DNA from: CBFHWU01 sp965659665
GTDB lineage: Bacteria; Bacteroidota; Bacteroidia; Flavobacteriales; Flavobacteriaceae
Direction: 5' to 3'
Assembly (NCBI GenBank): GCA_965659665.1
Contig: CBFHWU010000015.1
Location: 124,001 to 188,000 of the forward strand
Length of the DNA stretch: 64,000 nt
This document shows, in pieces, positions 61,662 through 64,000 of this stretch. Every line of letters begins with the position of its first letter. Within the stretch, counting starts at the first letter, position 1. The notes under the pieces were generated by a model. That model did no database searches, was not told the origin of the DNA, and was given only the letters and a program-made list of their open reading frames with translations. The translations under genes were made by a program, and so were the position numbers.

Positions 61662-61695
61662 CAAACTTAATACTTTTTTTAAAACTACATACCAA
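61662..61695 (-). promoter_or_regulatory. Promoter of the DUF6580 gene
   Basis: On the minus strand TTG (61695-61693), a 23-base spacer and TAAGTTTG (61669-61662) match the flavobacterial consensus. The -7 element ends 18 bases before the ATG at 61643. Confidence 0.6.
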
Positions 61696-61712
61696 ATTAC
61701 TAAATAATGCTA

Positions 61713-61720
61713 TATATTTG
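61713..61720 (+). promoter_or_regulatory. -7 element of the riboswitch-btuB transcript
   Basis: TATATTTG exactly matches TAnnTTTG. Transcription starting about six bases later would begin right at the 5' strand of the riboswitch P1 stem (61727), which supports both calls. No -33 TTG is visible. Confidence 0.65.
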
Positions 61721-61726
61721 ATTATT

Positions 61727-61882
61727 GATTGGGTTTTGCTGTAGTGGCGAATGAAAAGGGAAGCTAGTGAGAAGCTAGCGCTGTACCCGCAACTGTAAGT
61801 ATTTCATGTCATTTCTTCACACCACTGGCCAAAAGCTGGGAAGGTAAAATGATAAGGTATAAGTCAGGAGACCTGCCCAATC
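61727..61882 (+). ncRNA. Cobalamin riboswitch
   Basis: The B12 box AGTCAGGAGACCTGCC lies at 61862-61877, and the upstream core has AAGGGAAGC (61756-61764), GCTGTACCCGCAACTGTAA (61780-61798) and the CCACTGG...GGGAAGG region (61822-61844). A closing P1 stem pairs GATTGGG (61727-61733) with CCCAATC (61876-61882), and GCTAG (61763-61767) pairs with CTAGC (61775-61779). It precedes a BtuB-like gene by 61 bases. I see no terminator hairpin between them, so control may act on translation. Adenosyl- or methylcobalamin preference cannot be told from sequence alone. Confidence 0.93.
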
Positions 61883-61943
61883 TAATATATGCTTTGAGAC
61901 TTCGGGATAAAGTTTTATTGCTCATTTTAAATCTTTTTCTATT

Positions 61944-63791
61944 ATGTACACTTATTTTAAGTATGCACTCGCCCTCACATGTCTTTTCACGACCGGTATT
62001 TATGCTCAAAGCGAACAACAACTCGATGAAGTTGTAATCACTGACACACGATTTTCTATTCCTCGAATCAATTCAGGAAAAACGGTAATTAAACTGACTA
62101 AAAAAGACATCGAACCTTTTTTAGGACAATCCCTAGGTATTTTACTCAATGCACAAAGTGGAATTCATATCAGTGGTTCTACCAACCATGGAGGCCAAGT
62201 TCTAAGTTCTTTTATACGGGGAGGAAATAATCGTCAAGTATTGGTTATCATCGATGGAGTTCCCGTTAATGATCCCGCTCAAATCGAATCTAACTTTGAT
62301 TTAAGACTTATCAGTTTGTCCGATATTGAATCCATTGAAATTCTTAAAGGGGCTTCCAGTAGCCTGTATGGAAGCACTGCTGCAACAGCTGTGATCAACA
62401 TCAAAACCTCTAAAGCTTATGATAATACTATGCATTTTGATTTTGAAACTCATGTAGGAACCAATAACGCTTATGGAGATTCTTCACTCAAACTGAACGA
62501 CGTTCATCATTATATAAGATGGGCAGGAGGGCTAGAATCGGTTCAATACAGTATTGCACTTTCCAAACAAACTCTTGAAGGAATGTCGGCAGTTAAAGGA
62601 GAAGAAGATGACCCTGTAGAGCGATTAAATTACAATATACAATTATCAAGCAATCTTACTAAAAAACTAAAACTGAATGCGTCTATTCAAAAAGATAATT
62701 TTGAAACGTCATATGACGATTCGTTTGGATTTCAGGATGCTGATAATATTTTTATTGGATCTCAGCAACGGATTAGTTTACGCCCCAGATATGCTTTGGA
62801 AAAAGGAGAGCTGAGCGGCTATGTTTCGTGGTCTGAAACCCAACGAGAATTTATTTCTTCTTATCCGAGCGAAAGTGATGCCAAAAGTGTACACGCTGAA
62901 TTTTTAACGAAGCATCAGCTTTTTAATAATGTGCAAGGATTATTAGGAGTTCAGTACCAAAAACAAAAGGCAGTATTTGCTGAAATAGAAATTGTTGACC
63001 CCTTTTTCAACGTGGTTTATATTTCTGAATTTGGTTTACAAACCCAAATAGGAGCTCGTCTGAATACCCACAATCAATACGATTCTCAATGGACATTTCA
63101 TATTAATCCCTCTTACATTGAAAGATTTAAAGGAGGTTATTTAAAACTGTTGACCAATTATAGTACTTCCTATATTTCGCCATCTCTTTACAAATTATAT
63201 AGTTCCTCTTATGGAAACTTAAATTTGGTCCCTGAAGAAAATAGAACCTTTGAAGTAGGTATTGAATTAGGATTGTCTGATCAATTTCGTTTAGGCGCAT
63301 TATTTTTTGATAGAAAAGAAGAGAATTTTGTCGATTTTGTGGCATTTAATTTTGACCCATATATGGCACAATATCGCAATACTCCGCAAGATTTTAAAAT
63401 ACGTGGAGTTGAAATTGATATAGATTTTAGCTTCAGTAAAGAATTAAGTATCAAAACCAATTATACCTTTACTGAAAAAGTAGATCAAGAACCATTACGC
63501 TTACCAAAACACATGACAAATGCTTCTTTGTCGTATCGTTTAGGGAAGAAAACGAATCTCACTTTTAATTATCAATTTAAAGACAGCAGGTATGATAATA
63601 ACGCAAGTTTTACCAGAACAGAATTATCCTCCTATTCCTTATTTGATTTTTATTTAAATCATCAACTCCCAATTGATGGGCTAAAAGTATCTGTTGCTAT
63701 GACAAATATTTTTGATAAAGAATTTACTGAACTTTATGGATTTAATACCAGAGGACGAAATTTTCGATTGGGGGTATTATATAATCTTTAA
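61944..63791 (+). CDS. btuB: BtuB-like TonB-dependent receptor for cobalamin
   Basis: A 615-residue outer-membrane receptor. A signal peptide (MYTYFKYALALTCLFTTGIYAQ) is followed by a TonB-box-like DEVVIT, a plug domain (RINSGKTVIKLTKKDIEPFL; SSFIRGGNNRQVLVIIDGVPVNDP; IEILKGASSSLYGSTAATAVINI) and a beta-barrel ending in RNFRLGVLYNL with terminal Leu. Length matches BtuB (about 600). The cobalamin riboswitch in its leader makes B12 or a cobinamide the likely ligand. TonB and the inner-membrane BtuCD are not in the window. Confidence 0.92.
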   Translation: MYTYFKYALALTCLFTTGIYAQSEQQLDEVVITDTRFSIPRINSGKTVIKLTKKDIEPFLGQSLGILLNAQSGIHISGSTNHGGQVLSSFIRGGNNRQVLVIIDGVPVNDPAQIESNFDLRLISLSDIESIEILKGASSSLYGSTAATAVINIKTSKAYDNTMHFDFETHVGTNNAYGDSSLKLNDVHHYIRWAGGLESVQYSIALSKQTLEGMSAVKGEEDDPVERLNYNIQLSSNLTKKLKLNASIQKDNFETSYDDSFGFQDADNIFIGSQQRISLRPRYALEKGELSGYVSWSETQREFISSYPSESDAKSVHAEFLTKHQLFNNVQGLLGVQYQKQKAVFAEIEIVDPFFNVVYISEFGLQTQIGARLNTHNQYDSQWTFHINPSYIERFKGGYLKLLTNYSTSYISPSLYKLYSSSYGNLNLVPEENRTFEVGIELGLSDQFRLGALFFDRKEENFVDFVAFNFDPYMAQYRNTPQDFKIRGVEIDIDFSFSKELSIKTNYTFTEKVDQEPLRLPKHMTNASLSYRLGKKTNLTFNYQFKDSRYDNNASFTRTELSSYSLFDFYLNHQLPIDGLKVSVAMTNIFDKEFTELYGFNTRGRNFRLGVLYNL

Positions 63792-63805
63792 GTTAGTTTC
63801 TAAAA

Positions 63806-64000
63806 TTATTTAGGTAACGGCAATATAGAACGGCTTGGCTTCAAGTCAAGCTGTTCGTTAATAAAAAAGGGAATATTATCTGTTGGAGGTTGTATAGCTT
63901 TAATTGGTAAAAGATTCATATGTTGTAGGGCTCGTTCCAATAAAGGTTCTGTGACCTCCCCTAAAATTCCTAAATTAGATAAATCTTCCAATAATTCAAT
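63806..64000 (-). CDS. Partial gene of unknown function (5' end beyond window)
   Basis: The last 64 codons of a minus-strand gene whose start lies outside the window. The product end is acidic then proline-rich (LGEVTEPLLERALQHMNLLP; NIPFFINEQLDLKPSRSILPLPK). I do not recognise it. It is convergent with the BtuB-like gene with only 14 bases between them and no clear terminator. Its place next to a B12-regulated receptor hints at, but does not show, a cobalamin link. Confidence 0.6.
   Translation of the reverse strand: MELLEDLSNLGILGEVTEPLLERALQHMNLLPIKAIQPPTDNIPFFINEQLDLKPSRSILPLPK

Noticed and set aside
61849..62037. Open frame of 62 codons in the riboswitch and btuB leader
   Set aside because: It runs through the conserved B12 box and overlaps the btuB signal peptide in another frame; it is a chance frame.
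63833..63855. Hairpin-like GCTTG...CAAGC as a terminator after btuB
   Set aside because: It lies inside the coding end of the convergent partial gene and has no T run on either strand.
1..64000. CRISPR arrays, tRNA or rRNA genes, insertion sequences, prophage or defence islands
   Set aside because: I looked for repeated spacers, tRNA-like stems, transposase or integrase motifs and terminal inverted repeats and found none; gene content is housekeeping throughout.

Overview
The window comes from a marine member of the Flavobacteriia (Bacteroidota). The evidence is a low-GC genome, a proteorhodopsin next to a Blh-type retinal-forming dioxygenase, a Bacteroidota-style alternative GlmU, lipoproteins with short lipoboxes, almost no Shine-Dalgarno sequences, and promoters of the flavobacterial type (TAnnTTTG near -7, sometimes with TTG 16-24 nt upstream). 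I do not assign a genus. There are no rRNA or tRNA genes, CRISPR arrays, insertion sequences or phage genes, and no stretch over 300 bases lacks a gene or riboswitch. It reads as core chromosome with tight packing.

1-13107: the S10-spc-alpha ribosomal superoperon, from the cut end of rplC to rplQ, including secY, infA, rpmJ and rpoA. A structured leader lies before rpsD and a strong terminator follows rplQ. 13135-18763: central and nitrogen metabolism (carA, eno, gltA), then a DDAH-like guanidine hydrolase translationally coupled to a CtlX-like citrulline hydrolase. 18744-22751: an unknown gene, argS, then the light module, with proteorhodopsin and blh divergent.

22793-31780: ffh, folD, queE, a cysteine-cluster protein, a sterol-desaturase-family membrane enzyme, a NamZ-like muramidase, a LolE/FtsX-type permease, a CBS/cysteine-synthase-like enzyme and a secreted M28 peptidase. 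31803-39553: a fatty-acid degradation unit on the minus strand (marR, bifunctional hydroxyacyl-CoA dehydrogenase/enoyl-CoA hydratase, thiolase, acyl-CoA dehydrogenase), with a long-chain acyl-CoA ligase upstream. Twin operator-like palindromes sit on the marR promoter.

39601-56628: purL, a RsmB-type methyltransferase, pgm with an MsbA-like exporter, a DPM1-like glycosyltransferase with a DUF4199 membrane protein, rpmE2, alternative glmU, a peptide-binding lipoprotein, mtaB, small GNAT and hydrolase genes, a lytic transglycosylase and a membrane TPR protein. 56770-61643: rpmH, carB, rmuC and a DUF6580 membrane protein. 61713-63791: a cobalamin riboswitch and a BtuB-like TonB-dependent receptor, then the end of an unrecognised gene cut by the window edge.

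Taken together, the cell looks like a surface-ocean heterotroph. It supplements energy with a green-tuned proton pump, takes up vitamin B12, degrades fatty acids under a MarR regulator, and carries zinc-independent forms of S14, L36 and L31. I found no clearly new multi-gene system. The most unusual signals are regulatory: the twin MarR operators, a palindrome abutting the cysK-like start codon, several candidate leaderless genes, and four convergent gene pairs that share one tetranucleotide as both stop codons.
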